From Corynebacterium mycetoides (GTDB lineage Bacteria; Actinomycetota; Actinomycetes; Mycobacteriales; Mycobacteriaceae), in NCBI RefSeq assembly GCF_900103625.1, contig NZ_LT629700.1, positions 372,001-436,000 of the forward strand: a DNA stretch of 64,000 nt, written 5' to 3'. The position numbers and the translations under genes are program-made. This document shows, one piece after another, positions 63,908-64,000 of this stretch; position 1 is the first letter of the stretch, and every line of letters begins with the position of its first letter. Under the pieces are notes generated by a model. It did not search any database and was not told where the DNA came from. It saw only the letters and a list, made by a program, of their open reading frames with translations.

Positions 63908-64000
63908 GTGATTCGCGTAGCAGTTATCTACGGTGGGCGATCCACCGAACACTCCATTTCCTGCATCTCCGCCGGCGCCATCATGGACCAGCTGCCGAGG
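63908..64000 (+). CDS. ddl: D-alanine--D-alanine ligase, N-terminus (partial, 3' end outside window)
   Basis: First 31 codons only: (M)[20 protein letters not shown], the GGRSxEHxxS opening of Ddl, then AGAIMDQL. Peptidoglycan precursor synthesis. The GTG at 63908 is 6 bases after TAGGCT (63896-63901), so a leaderless start is possible. Runs off the window end. Confidence 0.92.
   Translation, partial: MIRVAVIYGGRSTEHSISCISAGAIMDQLPR

Overview
The window is a chromosomal segment of a high-GC Corynebacterium; the species cannot be fixed from sequence alone. The gene order gatA-pfkA-gatB, then ilvD-PH protein-mscCG-ilvB-ilvN-ilvC, serA, leuB, a cNMP/CBS protein, a DnaQ-like exonuclease, a FAH protein and gltX, and finally ltbR/leuC-leuD-mutT1-gpsA-ddl, matches my memory of the C. 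glutamicum core map. Corynemycolyltransferases, an IS1249-like element and an MscCG-type channel with a fourth membrane segment point the same way.

Layout. 1-5.7 kb: end of gatA, an MFS exporter, pfkA, a BASS transporter, a GNAT enzyme and gatB. 5.7-11 kb: YkvI-like membrane protein, GNAT, Xi-class GST, DoxX-like protein and a GT87 mannosyltransferase-like protein. 11-18.6 kb: branched-chain amino acid block, with an attenuator (16-residue leader peptide plus terminator) before ilvB. 18.65-19.2 kb: gene-free DNA with eight copies of a palindromic repeat. 19.3-23.5 kb: small membrane protein, CDF transporter, DUF262 protein and a lipoprotein. 23.6-36.3 kb: serA, cstA-ybdD, leuB, a second related lipoprotein, cNMP/CBS/nucleotidyltransferase protein, exonuclease, FAH protein, isochorismate synthase and gltX. 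36.4-43 kb: accessory segment between two almost identical tRNA-Glu(CTC) genes, holding an IS256-family element (intact ends, 8-bp target duplication), panD, chrA and two tandem mycolyltransferases. 43-48 kb: two overlapping YhgE/Pip genes. 48.5-52.2 kb: a two-gene cluster of an SbnA-like PLP synthase and a 914-residue fusion of an FAD/NAD(P)-binding module to a Y4yA-type PLP decarboxylase; this is the best candidate for an undescribed pathway. 52.2-57.8 kb: cydABDC. 58-64 kb: ltbR/leuCD, two YbjN genes, mutT1-like, gpsA and the start of ddl.

How genes fit together. ilvBNC, ilvD, leuB, leuCD and LtbR form valine/isoleucine/leucine synthesis and its control. GatA/GatB, GltX, tRNA-Gln and tRNA-Glu belong to the indirect Gln-tRNA route. 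CydAB is the bd oxidase and CydDC its assembly exporter.

A recurring signal is a -10 hexamer TANNNT placed 6-8 (usually exactly 7) bases before the start codon, implying leaderless mRNAs. I used it to fix starts for pfkA, gatB, gltX, panD (GTG), both mycolyltransferases, ltbR (GTG) and others.
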